A DNA stretch of 64,000 nucleotides from Collybia mongolica (lineage: Eukaryota; Basidiomycota; Agaricomycetes; Agaricales; Clitocybaceae). Within the stretch, counting starts at the first letter, position 1. Each line of letters begins with the position of its first letter. Below, in pieces: positions 11,877 through 25,872 of the stretch. The notes beneath the pieces were generated by a model. It was not told the origin of the DNA and ran no database searches. It saw only the letters and a list, made by a program, of their open reading frames with translations. The stretch lies in contig JAAXNY010000009.1 of NCBI GenBank assembly GCA_013420905.1, positions 930,001 to 994,000 on the forward strand, read 5' to 3'. Position numbers and translations under genes: made by a program.

Positions 11877-13024
11877 CTAGACTGAGGTGGCGACTACAAA
11901 TCCAACCAGTACGGCAGCAAGTGGAGAGTAGCTCCTGAGTTTCATTGCACCTGAATTTTTGCTAGTACCTGTTGGTTCCCCAGATCCAGTGGAGGCAGTC
12001 CCATTGGGACTGGTGCCTGTTGAGGAGGGGATGAGCGTGGAACTAACAACAGGAGAGGTTGCAGGTATTGAAGCTGCAGCTGTGCCATCTTCGACCGTGA
12101 TGTATGTGGCCTATTTGAAAACTTTGTCAAAAAAAAAATACGTGTTTTGGTCCTTGTATAAACATACCGCTACAATAGGGCCCAAACCACTATCCTAGTT
12201 GGGGATGACGTTGTCAGCGGGAATCATGAGCTACAGAGACACGACGAACCTGTGCATATTTATTGACATCGAACAAGGTCACTCCAATGGGTTGGTTGAG
12301 ACCAGGTGGTGCGGCAAAGCTTTCGGGCTGGCTGTAGAGGATAATCACGTAACTAGAGCACATTTGTCAGAATCCATCAACGATGAGACTATATGAGGTA
12401 CCGATGAGGACCACTTCCAGCTGCAGGTCCGGGTCCAGCATAGGCAGTGATGGAAGTGGCGGATGCAAGAGAGACTTTGTTGTCTATGAAGTCCATTATT
12501 TGAGGGAGTGGGAGGATTGTCGGGATGAAAATGGGACATACCCGTAACACTGACACTGTTCACAAGCCAATGTCGGTTCACCCCTTTGGACAGATCGCTT
12601 CCGACAACATCAGCATCTACCATTGCAATAGTGAAACGCCCATTCAGCGCCACAGAGGAGTTGGCAGGAGTGACGGTGACAGTGGGAGTAGGGCCAGATT
12701 CTGTATAAAGGTCAAATAAAAGTCTACTAGCTGTAGTGAGTTATGGGCGCTCACGTTCTTTAGTCAACTTTTGACCAGGTGCGACGTCCCCAAGACCTAT
12801 AAGATAAAAATTCCATCCCCATAAAAGTTCCAAAGGATAAAATACTCACTAGGATAGTTGGCAGTGAGAAGAGCGCTGGGGTCGAATGTTGGCAAGAGCG
12901 AAGGCACAATTTGAGATTGAGTAAAATGGGCTTCAATAGCCTTGAATTGAAGTGCAGTATCGTTTGACTGAGCAGTCACAAAAGGGAGCACAGCCAGAGA
13001 CACAAGAAGTGAGAGAGCGATCAT
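11877..13024 (-). CDS. Secreted PEBP-family protein
   Basis: Phosphatidylethanolamine-binding-protein fold, probably exported and anchored at the cell surface. The start at 13024 (MIALSLLVSLAV...VTAQ) gives a signal peptide of about 19 residues. Exon 1 ends after LLTANYP. Exons then encode GRFTIAMVDADVV and RHWLVNSVSVT, the PEBP core (DPD-like loop and HWLV), then AYAGPGPAAGSGPHRYVIIL, another PEBP hallmark. The C-terminus is rich in Ser/Thr (TGTSPNGTASTG) and ends in a hydrophobic stretch (LAAVLVGFVVATSV), which suggests a GPI-anchor signal. About five introns were placed by eye, including a 70-nt one inside HR/YVI. The ligand is unknown; family members bind lipids or inhibit proteases. The stop is TAG at 11877-11879. 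Confidence 0.85.
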
Positions 13025-13323
13025 GATTGTGTGCAATGAGCGTGAGCGGGTAGTGGATTATTATGAATGTGAATGAAGAGAAATTGGAAACACAATATCA
13101 ACAATGCGGCATTTTATTGGCATGAAATCCTCTCGGCGTTGTCCTTGGCTCTAAAAATAACATCAACAATCATCCTAAGGTTCGTTACAAGGCTTTACCA
13201 ACTTAATCGGCTTTGAACATATATTCGGCTGTTAGTTATCAATGCACCATTATGTCCGATTAGTAAATCTGAGTAATGGAAAGTAGTGTGGTACAAATTG
13301 ATAATCGTGTACAAATTTATATG

Positions 13324-16300
13324 TTATTGTGTGGTGGCCGGCATCTCGTCCTCTTCATGAAATTCGTAAATTTCAGTTGTTAATGGCGATCCTGGCATGT
13401 CACCAGATGTGTTCTCTGTTCTCCGTCTTCTTCGTCTCTGAGACGTCGCCATTGTTGGAGAAGGTGGTGTAACAAAGCCGTCAGACTGAAGTCCAGCCAG
13501 CACTTCACCATTGGATTGAAGGCGAGCTAACATGTCGCGAGCTCTATCAGCCGTATTGTCTCCCAATGCAACAGACTCATCAAAAGCCAGAGGAAGCGGG
13601 ACAATGGAGCGAGGTTCTGCACTCGGTCTGATCCTTCGTGCTCTACGGCTTACTGTGTCTCCGTTTCGTAATTTCTCCAAAAGGATATCAAGCACGTCCG
13701 AGTCTTCGTCAGGGAGCACCGCGTTGCGTGCGTTTTCGCGCGAGGTCTTGTTCTCCTGCAGGGCCTGTTTGCGTTTTTCCATGGCCAATATTTCTCCTGC
13801 AGCAGCCTGATTGTCTGATTGACATTTCTGTATCCTTTGATTAGTCATTAGGTACGCACGAAAAGAAACAATATTTTTTACCCTGTAGGAAGTGACAAAA
13901 GTCTTGAAGATCCCGTAAAACTCTGCAGAAGACATGTTCTTATCCTCCTCGCCATAATAATTGATCACGTCCGTGAAAGTTGAGTCGGCATTATTGACGT
14001 CATGTATGAGGTCTTCCATTTGGACATTCGCTTTGTTGACGAATGCCCACATGTGCTTCCCATAACGGTCATTCTCATCCATATCAGCGAAGTGCTCGCC
14101 AAGCTCTTGGCGGATCCGTTTCAATCCCTCTCGTAGCTCGGAAAGGCCCTTGCGAAGGTCCTGGAGATTAACTGCGAAGTAAGTGAGAATGTTATAAGTC
14201 AAATTCGGGATATATAATGGCAACGGGATTGACCTCGATAGGCTTCCGCAGGCTTTTCCAATTCCTCTAGGAACTCTTCCATGTCTGGAAATTGTTTCGA
14301 AACTGTGCGTTCTAAGAAATGAAGGAGCGTGGTGTTGTTTACAGACTTCGTATCAACAAGCTATTTAGGGAAGATAAGAGACATTGTTACAATCATATTT
14401 TTCTGGCCTCACCTTGTTGATGCTGCTAACCCTAAAACCAAAGGCCCCACCCTTGATTCCTGTACCGTTCATGTAGTTGCCGATGAGAAGAATGAGCTAT
14501 TATGATATCTATTCAGACTGAGTAACCGGGATAAATGAATATCTAACACTGAGAAGTTCTTTAAAGTGTTTGGCTTCCAAAAGGGAACGGCCCGCTTCTG
14601 AAAGCTTTCGGGCGCCCTAGTCCCCAAGTCAGAATCTTGTCCACATCAGAAAAGTAAAGGGGACATACCTCATCCAAGAGAGTCCAGGTTTCGTCAAATC
14701 CAGATCGATATAACATGCCTTCGATGCGAGGGCCCAATCGGTTGATTTGAATGAGTTTAACCATCAATCGATCGGAAGGGTGAAGCCCAGCCAGTTCCTC
14801 CGGGTCCGCGTTCCGGTAGATGTTAAGCTTGCCAACCTACGGACAGGCGTGAAGTTAAGCGAATGGCAGAAACGGCAACTATAGAGATATCCATCATGCA
14901 TACTTGTTCTAGTGATGGAAGGACGGGTTTGAGCTCGCTCAAAAAGACTTCTGTGCAGAGTTCTTGATCAAACTGTTGTATTTTACGAGCAATCTCTTCT
15001 GGTTGCAACTTTCGAACGCGTTGTATCAAGATTTCTAAAGAATAATTAGTTACGTGGCTATAGCGTTTGCAGTTTCCACCCACCAACACGCTTCTTTGTC
15101 TGAGGATCCAAAACACTCTTGAGTTCCGCACGTTTTTGTCGAGCTAGGTGACTAGAATATGAGGGGGTTTGGCGGCTAACATGTAAAAGCTTACCCATGA
15201 TATTAATGACTAGTTGCTTTGCTTTAAAGTCCTCCTGCATTTCCATCCAAACCCCATCCGTCTGAAGCTTCTGAAGCATTTCCATCTCTTGGTCGGGATT
15301 TTCTACACTCCAGAGAGTCTTAGAAACTTGTTGGTGGGGTAATTTGTCCCACTGTAACTGCTTCATCTTGATACTTGGTGTAATTGGCATGTCCTTACGA
15401 GCGGTCAGTAAATTATTGATGTTCGCACCCAAAAGCATAGAAGCACGGGAGCTAAGATTCGAACTGGGGGCTGATCCGCCTTTCGTCATAGGCGGTGGTG
15501 GTGGCGGCGGCGGCGGCGGAGCGGCGTGTGGTGTGGGGGGTGCAGTGCCAGGTGGTGGGGGCGGTGGTGGCGGTGGTGGTGGCGGTGGCGGCGGCGGCGG
15601 CGGAAGTGCGCTATCTCCTAATTTAGGCAGGGGGGGAAGTGTAGGCAAAACCGCTGGGCTGCTTTCCGTAGGTAGTTGTTGGCTCTGTGACCTTGCAAGG
15701 AAAAGTTTATCAAGTTGTTCAGATCCAAATGGTAGCCGTGGTCTGTTGTATGAACTCTGAGAGTTGATAGACGTTGTAGCAGTATCCTCGGTGAGAGTGG
15801 TTAAGCCACTTCGTGATGATGGAGCGTATTCACTGTCGTCATCATTTTCATCTGGCAATGAGGACTGACTGCAATCGCTCTGTTCTTCACAATCCTCAGG
15901 TCGTGGTGTCAGGAGGTGGCTCGATTTATAGGGTATGTCTCCACCCAATTGAGGCCGATCCATACGCCTTGGAGACCCTCGGATACTGCGCGAACTGGAA
16001 ACGGAACCCATAGGGGGTGAATACTAAGCCGAGGCATTGTAATAAAGGCTTGTCAGGTATACCCAAAAGAGAACGAAAACTCACAATGTTCGCACCAGCC
16101 GCTAACTGCTGTTGTACCTGTTCATGGGCATCGGCGTCATCTGCATCCATGAACTGCGACACCCGTCCATTCTCATCAACAACTACCCCTTTGGCAGATT
16201 TTGCCCTTTTCTTCGTGAGACTACCAGGAGGTTTCGACCGCCTCAGACTGCCTTTCCCAGGGGTAACATCCAAATCGTCGTCTTCCCCCATGTCCATAGT

Positions 16301-18856
16301 CCCGTTTGTACCATCCCCGTTTGTATTCTTGAACTTGCGCCCATGTCCTTCTCTGCCTTCTAATATACTGATGGTTTTCCGCCTCTGGAAGTCTTTCTCA
16401 AGCTGTTGTACTAACGTCTTACGATCCATAGCCCCACCGTCCAGGATAATATCCACTCCCTTTCCGACTTCTTTCAGCATCCTGAAAAGTTCCATAATCT
16501 GCGCCTCTAGTTGCGCTATCTGATCTTCATAACCTGCCTTCTGCGTCCCAAGTTGGCCTTGTAACCTTGATGTTGTTTCTCTTGATATATTCAATTTTTC
16601 CTCGAGGTGGGCGACTTGCGCTTTCAGCTTCCCTACCATCCCTTCTTGTCCCTGTGCAATTTCTTCCTCGAGAACTTCCTTCTCCAACTTGAGGTGCGCA
16701 GCCGTAGCACGGGCTTCTGCTGCTTCCTGCTCCACTGCTTGATATCTATCAGTTTCGTTGAATTGGGCAATGAGTCTCTCAACAGAGTGTCCCATGCGCT
16801 GCTCTGCCCCAGCAAGATACTTGTCCATAACAACGTCCGTCACAAGAGAGTCGATAAGCTGATAATAGTGCACCATAGGCTGACCCTCCTCCCTGATGAG
16901 GAGAAGGTGCCGCATCATTGAGAGGAAGTAGTCCTTGGCCTTTGTATCCCGTGTCTTGGCGTGAATCGCATTGTACACGTCCTGTGGATTATTTAAGTCC
17001 CGGAGAATTTCTTGGTTCAGTCGTTCACGAAGTTTCCGCTCGTCGTCGTCCAATATGCGGTACAGGTTTTTAAGTTGCTTATCAATGTTAGGCATGCCAA
17101 AGCTTTGACAGAGTTCGACAATTCGCTGCAGACCAGCTGATTCCATCTGTGAGCGGTGGTGCAGTCGCACGTCCAAGTCGTCCACGAAGTTGATAACACC
17201 GTTAATGAGAACGAGGTTGGAGAGCTATGGAAACATCGAACTAGGTGAGCAGTTAAACAAAGGTTAACTATAAGAGCTGACCGCATATTCATTAAGAGAA
17301 TTATCAACTCCACCTGCCCGTTTAACCTCTTCACTTGCGCCAACTAAACTCCCCATTTTCCCTCGACCAGAGAGAGAAAGTTCCATCGACTTGAACCAAT
17401 AGTCATAGCACCCACTGCTCTCGTTGTTTGAAGAACTCAGGGCCTCAAGAGCGGCAAGGACAAGGTGATGGGCTTCACCATCATTCCAGTAAATCAGGAA
17501 CGACAGAAGATCGAGAAGGAGTCTACGAGTCGGAAGATGGGGGGTATTAAGGGAAGAAGCGACTTGTGTGACAAATGAATTATGAGTGAGGTCTTCACTA
17601 GCCACAGACTAAGGTGCTGGTGAATAAAGTAAAATATAGGCATCAGTTGAATATCGTACAGGGTTATTCAATATCTGCTTGAGGCATTTGACGACTTCGT
17701 ATTCCAAATTTGTGTCATTTTCGCGTCTAAAATTCTTACTCAGGGAAGGGAACTTGAGGGAGGTGGCATGGGGGGCCTACCGAGAAGTACCCTTTCTGCT
17801 GATGTGCATCAAGGTCTGCGCCAGCACAGACGTTCCCCGAATGGCTATAAATCGCCGAAACCAACTGACCCAAAAGATTCAGAATTAATTGACTTCACAA
17901 GTACTCGTGCCGACACACCTCAACTCCTTGCTCCTAAGGGATACCAACAGGCTTTTCACTTGCTTTGCCGTGATGGTTTTATCAAGAAACTTCTTGATGT
18001 ACCACTCTGGAGATTCCACCATAATAGCGCCTGGCTGCCCCATCTCATGTTGTTTCCTGGACTGTTCTTCCCTCGCCCTCTCCTCTTTCCATCTAATGTG
18101 CTCATCACTATACACCATATGCCACTTCTGGTCGATCGGCAGATCTGGTAGCTCACCCAAGTCCCTGGTGCGTTTCACGTTCTCAAACATGACCTCAATT
18201 TCCTCATCACTCTCTGGCCGGGGGAAGTAGAATGTGTCTGAAGAATGGGCATTCCGACTGTGGTAAAAGGTTGAATGGTGCGCGTCGGATGAGGATAGGG
18301 AAGGAGTATATTTGGATGTTCGGCTTGTTTCCGAGCGGGTCGTCATCGTGGAAATAGGTCGTATGGTAGAGCTGCTGGTTGAACCATTCCCAGGAAACTG
18401 CCCGAAGTCCGACATGTGTGGACTTCGGGTGCCTGAAGAGGTCGACGCCTCGCTGACACGCATACGTGAAGCTTGCGGTGTTTGCAGTGGATACTTTGCA
18501 AGAGACGAGGAAGAGGCCATGGACTCATCATATAGAGTGGAGGAGTCTGCCGTTGATACAGATGTACTTGGGGAACCTGGGCGTCGTTCGTGTGCGTGCA
18601 ATTCGTAGATTCTTTCTCGTTCAGCTTTGCTCCGCTGCATCGCAAACTTGTTTAGCTCGGTACCGGAAACGGTCAGGGCTGGATTTGTATTTGGTGCAGA
18701 AATTCCACGAAAGCCTTGATTAACTGTCCCGATTGGTAAAGGTGAGCGTGGAGGGGCTGCAAGCTTGTCATATGGAATGGATCGTTCGTTGAGATCTTGG
18801 CCCGAGACTGAAGAATGGCGGGGACGACCTTTCTTTCTCCCAAATATACTGTCCAT
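13324..18856 (-). CDS. Formin (BNI1/SepA-type actin nucleator)
   Basis: Actin-nucleating formin of about 1,600 residues, expected at sites of polar growth, septa and actin cables. Starting at the ATG at 18856 (MDSIFGRKKGR), the order is as follows. A Ser-rich N-terminus comes first. The Rho-binding GBD/FH3 region runs from VKSLLVSLRSKE through LPTRRLLLDLLSFL and GCYDYWFKSME to NNPQDVYNAI. A coiled coil (about 16400-16750) follows. Long polyproline runs form FH1 (about 15480-15605). FH2 begins at MKQLQWDKLP (about 15365) and extends to about 14000. The C-terminus has a basic run (SQRRRRRRTEN), as in the DAD autoinhibitory segment, which suggests Rho-relieved autoinhibition. It has many short introns; the first is at about 17918-17865. 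The TAA stop is at 13324-13326. Domain content is clear; individual exon borders are less so. Confidence 0.93.
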
Positions 18857-19910
18857 GGTCAAGGGACGTCAGTCTCGAGCTGAAAGGAAAGAGTATAGGC
18901 TTGATTTGGCCCGTTGTATGGGTATATGGTCTCCGGAAGACGGCGAGTTCACTGAGTTGGTTGTAAAAGACCGTCGCGTTGGCCACGGGGGCTTGAAACA
19001 CACACGACCAAATACGTCAAAATCTGTGCCCATCCAAGTCTGGGGCTGCCATGACCTGACGCGCCGTGACGTGTTGGACGATCATTGTAATCGTTTCACA
19101 TTCTGCTGATGAAAAAGAATTACTGATCCTCATCCTGAACCTCTGAGCTTGGAAACCCGTTTATTAAGTATTTGCCCAATTAGTGGAAGTTGGTGGTCGA
19201 TGGGCCAGCAAGCGGTCTGCAGTGAAATACCGGACTTGGAAGGCCCACATGGCGAGAAGATTTCATCAGCTGGCAAAGTGTTGAATTTTGGGACCCTTTG
19301 GAGTCTGCCAGGTTGGAAGTGAACTTTGCGGCCCTGCATAAGATATTGGATAAGCGATGCTAGGCGATGCTCCGGCGATTTGCCGGCTAACAAGCCGGCA
19401 AGAACGGTAAATTGCGGTGACTTTGGGGGGCGGATAAGATGGCCGAGTGATAGGATATTTGGGCCGGGTAAAACCGAGGAGACGAGGAGTTGGATGAAAG
19501 CGTGGTGGCAAGCGAATGGAGATGGACCAAGGCGGCCCAGCCGTTTTTTTTGTTGTAGTGAAGGGGGATAGTACATCAGGTCTGGTCTATATATTATTCG
19601 CGGCTTAGTGACCGAACTACTCGGAGGAGCGGGTAAATAAGATGTAAGCGACCAAACCAGGTGCAAACAAGTCGCCGGTTGCCCACTCCCTCTTTCCCCT
19701 CTCCCCTCCCCCCCCCCCACTAAAAAAGTCGCCCATCAGAGCCTCTCTCATCGTCTGCCACCCACATCCAGCTTTCATCCACCTATAACTCCATATCCAA
19801 CGTCGTTGCCACACGACGAGTCCATCGACAGCCTCGTGTCGGCACCGGCGTCCTCTGCGGTCATCTCTCTCTTATTTTGATCACCGTCTCTCTCACCATT
19901 GTGGCCCGGC
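18857..19910. promoter_or_regulatory. Divergent intergenic region, formin / Zn2Cys6 factor
   Basis: About 1.05 kb between two divergently transcribed start codons. It should hold both promoters and 5' UTRs. Visible features are a pyrimidine tract with a long C run at about 19690-19722 and CT-rich stretches before the plus-strand ATG, common in basidiomycete promoters. I see no convincing TATA box and no ORF worth calling. Confidence 0.55.
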
Positions 19911-22900
19911 ATGGATCTCCAGTCAGATTCTCCTGACACCAAGGCTGGGTGTGTATCCTTTATTTCCATCATATATTGTCTCCTACTCATCCAACGTAGC
20001 TCCAAGGCCCCCGTCGTACGTGGTGCTCGTGCCTGCACTGTTTGCCGGGCAGCGAAGGCAGGTTTATCAGCACTTATCCCCGATCTCGTCTCATCCTTGT
20101 ATAGATGAAGTGCGTCGGCGCAGAAGACGGCCAGAAGCCCTGTCAACGCTGCAAGCGTGCTAATGTCGAGTAAGGCCTTTCAAGGTCCATCCTTGTTACT
20201 CTCCTCATCTGTCACTTCAAGGTGTGTATTCGAGAAACACCGCCGTGGGCGCAAACCAGGGTCCAAGTATGTGTCCCCCCTCTCTTTATTATATTCTCTT
20301 TGTAACTCCACGTCGTAGGCTCTCTGAGGCCTCCAAGATGCTTCGTCGCCTAGAAAAAGGACTCAACACTGCAAAAATGAAGTCTCAGACAACGGAGTCG
20401 TCCTACCAATCGTCGGATACCCATAACGGTCTTTCTCAGGATCCCCTCTACACCGGTCTGCGACCAGGCGACAACGCCTTTGCCTCTTCTACCACCCATT
20501 TTCCATCCAATGAGCTGCCTCCTCTTAACCTTCCTAACTACCAGAATGGTAATAACTATGCGCCTTCTAGTAATGGCTCTAGATCCATGGACATGGAGGA
20601 GGATGAGGAGGATGTTGACCGTAATGACGAGGCATTCTTTCCGGAGAAACTGATCAGAAGAGAGAACCAGCGCAACTCATTCTTCCGAACCATCTTGAAC
20701 CCGGAAGAAACCCCTGCAGTCACGGGCTCCTCTAACCGTGGCAATTCTTTCACTCCCCCTCAAGCACGCCTAGCCCCCATTCCTACCGGCCTCAACGACC
20801 CGATCACTGCTGATATCATAAATGAAGAAGAGGCCAAGGTCCTTTTCGATCTCATATTTTTGCGTTTGAACCCATTCATCAATTTGTTTGATCCCACCCT
20901 GCACTCTGTACCCTACGTCCGGTCGAAGTGCCCGTTCTTGTTTACCACCCTCATTATGGCGGGATGCAAATTTTTCAAACCTGATGCGTTTAAGCAGTGC
21001 CAAAAACTAGCGAATGAGTTCGCTATCCGGGCTTTTGCCGAAGCATGGAAGAGGGTTGAAGTTGTCCAAGCCTTTGCTTGTCTCACATACTGGAAGGATC
21101 CTGACGACAGTGTAGGTATTGCTATTTTCGTTATTGACAAGTCCCTAACGTCCCCCCCGCGCAGCGCACGTGGACATATATCGGATATGTGCGTCTACCT
21201 TGTTGTCCCATGAACGATGTTCTCAACCATTTGACTCATTTTAGGCCTGCCGCATGGCCGTCGAGCTGGGGTTGAATCGCTATGTGCCAAACCCTCCGCC
21301 CAGTGAAACAGAGTTCCAGAGACTTGAGCGCCGCAACCGTGAACGTACCTACCTGGTGCTTTTTGTTCATGACCGTAGTTTGAGTACACAGACCGGTAGG
21401 CACTGGATGCTACCGGAGGATGATCTTGTCAGGCATTCCACAAAGTGGCATGAAGAAGGCGGAGGCACGATGCGGCCTGAAGATATTATCGTTGCGGCCT
21501 TCGTCGCATTGCGTCGAATTGCAGTATGCAAACACTCTATCTCTAAAAGATTTTCGCTCATACGCATAAGGCGGAAACGACTGATGTATTCAACGCATCC
21601 AAAGGTGCAGGGCCCGGCGTCCATCACGACGTCAACTACGAAGTTGTCCTCCGCAACTGCAATGCCAAATTAACACAATGGGCAGATACGTGGCAGCATG
21701 AAATGGATCGAGGTATATCCTTCGCCCCTGATACATCGAAGCTTACGAATACCTCCTCCTTAAGCGGGTGGGGAAAAATTCCACTCATCGTTCCTGAGCT
21801 TTTTCCGCCTACATGTCAGGCTATTCTTGAACAGCTTCGGTATCCAGGCTGCCATGTCACCGGTATGTCTTCGAATGATTTTATTGTTGGCTGGCTCAAA
21901 TTTAGCTTTCCCCATCTCTAGTCGAGTCGCCAATGCCCAAGTCTCCAGGCGCTTACGACATGCTGCACGAGTGCCCTGGATTCCTTGCGAATTGTCTCCA
22001 AAGACTTTGCCAGCATGAGCATGTTGGTACGTTCCTGAGTAGCCTCTACCAGTCGTGAATCAGAAGTTCACCATGTGATACATAGCGTTATGGCCAAGAT
22101 TCTATCACGGTGATGTCCGCGTATTCTGCCGTGTTCTTGTTAAAGGTAGATTGTCAACCTACTCGGACATCCCAGGGATTCCCTAACTCACATCTCCTGA
22201 TTTACAGCTTCTCCGAAGTTCCAGCACCTTTTCTCAGCTCAACGAAAACACAGCGAATGACATTCATACTCTGATTTCTGAAACGGCGGATGCATATCAA
22301 GATGCGTCACAGCTTTCTCCAACATCGACATCCGCTGCTTATCATGCTCGTTTTCTTCGAAGCCTTGTTTCCAACGACGTTTTCAAGGCCCGGAGGAACG
22401 ATCACAGGGAGCGTCATGAGGGCAATATGCCAATTGATCCTCGGTTACAAGGTAAAAAAGATTATGTTTTTGATATATCCCAATTGCTCATCCTGTTGTC
22501 ACGCCTCGTCAGGTCCACCTGCCAGCCATGCGCCAACCCAATCATCGTCACAAGTTTATTCTCACCAAACGCAGCAGCCGCATGACCAATCATTCCACTT
22601 TCCAGCATCTCCACATCTTCCTGCTCATCCGCAGCCCGTTGCCCCCGAGTATCCAACGGAACTTCATGTGCGGAACATTGGTGGGCATGGAGCAATTGTT
22701 AGCTACAACACCTTGGTCCCGCAGGTGCCACATCATGCATCTGAGCTTGATGCGCATTATTGGAAGAATATGTTTATAGAGCTTGGGTTTGGAGAACATG
22801 GTGAACCCATCGCTCCGACTGGTGCCGTTGACCACAGAGGAATGCCACAATATGTCGATGCCTCACATCACAACCATTCTCAACAGACCCACCAACACCA

Positions 22901-22958
22901 TGGACATCTCTCTTACTCGCATGTTCATCAAGCTTCACAGCCCAGCTATGGACAGTGA
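19911..22958 (+). CDS. Zn2Cys6 transcription factor with fungal-specific domain
   Basis: DNA-binding regulator, nuclear by family. The start is ATG 19911 (MDLQSDSPDTKAG). The zinc cluster is spread over four small exons: ACTVCRAAK, MKCVGAEDGQKPCQRC, KRANVEC and VFEKHRRGRKPGSK. Joined, these give CX2CX6C and then CX2CX6C, followed by a basic linker and a short coiled-coil segment (LSEASKMLRRLEKGL). An acidic stretch (MEEDEEDVD) follows. The fungal-specific regulatory domain starts near 20790 and contains SKCPFLFTTLIMAGC, WTYIGYACRMAVELGLNRY and ERTYLVLFVHDR. The end is Gln/His-rich (QTHQHHGHLSY). One intron inside the cluster must use a GC donor. Target genes cannot be inferred. Confidence 0.9.
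20058..20104 (+). other. GC-AG intron inside the zinc cluster
   Basis: The fixed Zn2Cys6 spacing (CTVC RAAKMK C) requires the exon to end at AAG 20057 and resume at ATG 20105. The intron then starts GCAGGT and ends ATAG. Using the GT at 20062 instead would add four bases and shift the frame. Confidence 0.75.
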
Positions 22959-23160
22959 ACTGATGTGGCAAATTTTCGTTATGATATATATGACTTGTGA
23001 TTACACCTAACTTCGTGTAGGTGCATGACATTCTCAATTTTGATTACTTTTAAATATGCTGTAGAGGATTACATTATTGTATATCGAACCTTTTATAATC
23101 AAATTGATGAAAAAGTGTGGTCTGCTGCCCGCTTACATGACTTGGTTACTTTGCCTGGCC

Positions 23161-24548
23161 TCACACATCCACACCAATGGAGAATATAAAAACTGTTTTT
23201 CCAACAGCGGCTGCAATCCGAGGAACCCCACGCATGCCTAGAAAATCAAAGTCGCGAACCAGAAAGGGCTTTGGATGGAGGTTGAAGACCGTTGGGGAAG
23301 CGTGGGTATAGTTAATGTTATGAACATGGATTAATGCTCCCTTTTCCGGGGATTGCGTTGAAATTGCAAAAAAATCAGGGTACGTCTGGCACCACCTCAT
23401 TCGACAACCGAGAGTCAAAAAAGCTAGGACTGAAGATGCACATATGGATTCACACCTGAAATGGTTACCTCCCTCGGGAAAACTAACCCCAGAAGTAAAA
23501 GGTTTTCCACCGCGAAGAGTAGATATATCCCAGATAGAAAACCTGGACCCATAGACAGCTCCAACTCTAAGAGGAGTATACATACATAGTCAGAATATGG
23601 AAGACGATTGGTGACTGCGTACATATCAGTGTTGTCCCTACACCAAGCTGCGGATCCAAGACAGCGGGTTGAGAGGTTTATGGGGCTGCTGCTAGAAAGC
23701 GCATGTGGCTCGGTGAGCTCAATAAGACTGGAATGTCTCCAAATATTTGGATCCGTATCCTGGGGATCAGAACGCCAATCTGTGATGAAAATTGAGCCGT
23801 GAGAGTCTGAGACAAGAAATTCTTTGCTGGTAGATGGGTGGGAGCTTATAGTCGTAAGAGGGCGGGGAAAGGCAATTACGTAGGCCGTTGGCTGAGGTCG
23901 AGTGGAAAGTGAAGGTGTTGGTGATTGGCTGGATGTAGTGATGGCAGGGTGAAGGTCCCAGACCATCATCATCTTATCATCTAGGAATTCATCGATACCC
24001 ACAACGTCAGATACTACAACCAAAATTACCTGACACAGTAGCGACATAGCGCGCGCTATCCTCGCCCCGACCACCACAAAAGATCATGTCGGTTACTTTG
24101 CCATGATGTCCGCTCAGGCCTCCACCGAATGGAAAAATGTGCTCATCTTTCGTAGAAGACATTGTAAGGAGATGTAAACCAAAATCAGAGCCAGCAGCCG
24201 TGAGCCTAAAGAAAGATGAGATCAGCAGGTGATAATAATGAAGAGTCGATCAAGATGCCTACTCGATTATCCAGTCATCACTCGAGGTTGGAGAAACGGT
24301 AACAGAAGACCAGGCAAGGGCGGTTATTCTCGAACCAATATGAAATGAAGCCAGTGACTGGCAAGTGGTATTTGTCTGTATCCAACGGGTCTGTCTCACA
24401 AGCGTGGGGCGTGAAAGTGGGCTGGACTAACGACAAGAAGTACATCGACGGAATGTTCGCCTCCAATAGCCAATAGGTCGGTAGCATCATCGTTGTAGCA
24501 GGCGCGGAGGACATAGACTTGAGTGGCTTGATTGTGCTGGATATCCAT
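23161..24548 (-). CDS. WD40-repeat protein, probable nucleoporin Nup37
   Basis: WD40 beta-propeller protein of about 400 residues with several introns. The start is ATG 24548 (MDIQHNQATQVYVLR) and the stop TGA 23161-23163. Visible blades include LLAIGGEHSVDVLLVV, CGGRGEDSARYVATVSDDKM followed by MMVWDL, FLVSDSHGSIFITDWRSD, VGAVYGSRFSIWDIS, CQTYPDFFAISTQSP and FLGMRGVPRIAAAVGKTV. The order and wording of these blades fit fungal Nup37, a member of the Y-complex of the nuclear pore. I base this on recollection of the family rather than a search, so other WD40 proteins remain possible. The 3' end is only about 200 bp from the convergent Zn2Cys6 gene. Confidence 0.72.
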
Positions 24549-24844
24549 TTTAACAAACAATATGCGGATTCACAAACATATATATATACAAGTGTAGCAT
24601 ATTTATTTTATTTATGTAGACATATTATGTCCGATGATGCAGAACTTCTGCTAACTATTTTGCTTGCATGCCAATAACCAGGAAAGGCCCGAATCCCTGG
24701 GTTCTCGTGGCCTTGTCGATATCTTCATTTGCTGTTTTCTTTGTTGTCGCAACAACGCGTGAAAAAACAAATCCTGCATCCCTTCAGCCCCGCCAACTTG
24801 ACCACCCACTCGTTCCAACTCGACGCAACGACAAATCTTGAACC
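24549..24844. promoter_or_regulatory. Bidirectional promoter region, Nup37-like / UMP-CMP kinase
   Basis: A 296-bp spacer between divergent start codons. The kinase-proximal half is C- and A-rich without a clear TATA box. The Nup37-proximal half is AT-rich, with a TATATATATA run near 24580. Shared regulation is possible but cannot be shown. Confidence 0.5.
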
Positions 24845-25773
<929 letters not shown>

Positions 25774-25872
25774 TTGCGCTCATCATTATACTTTGCGACA
25801 ATACCAATCTATCACATGAAGTTGTAACAGAGATTATTTAAGGAATATTCCGCCTCGCACGAACTCGCAAAG

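Noticed and set aside
15344..15760. Glycine-rich plus-strand ORF
   Set aside because: Complement of the formin FH1 polyproline run.
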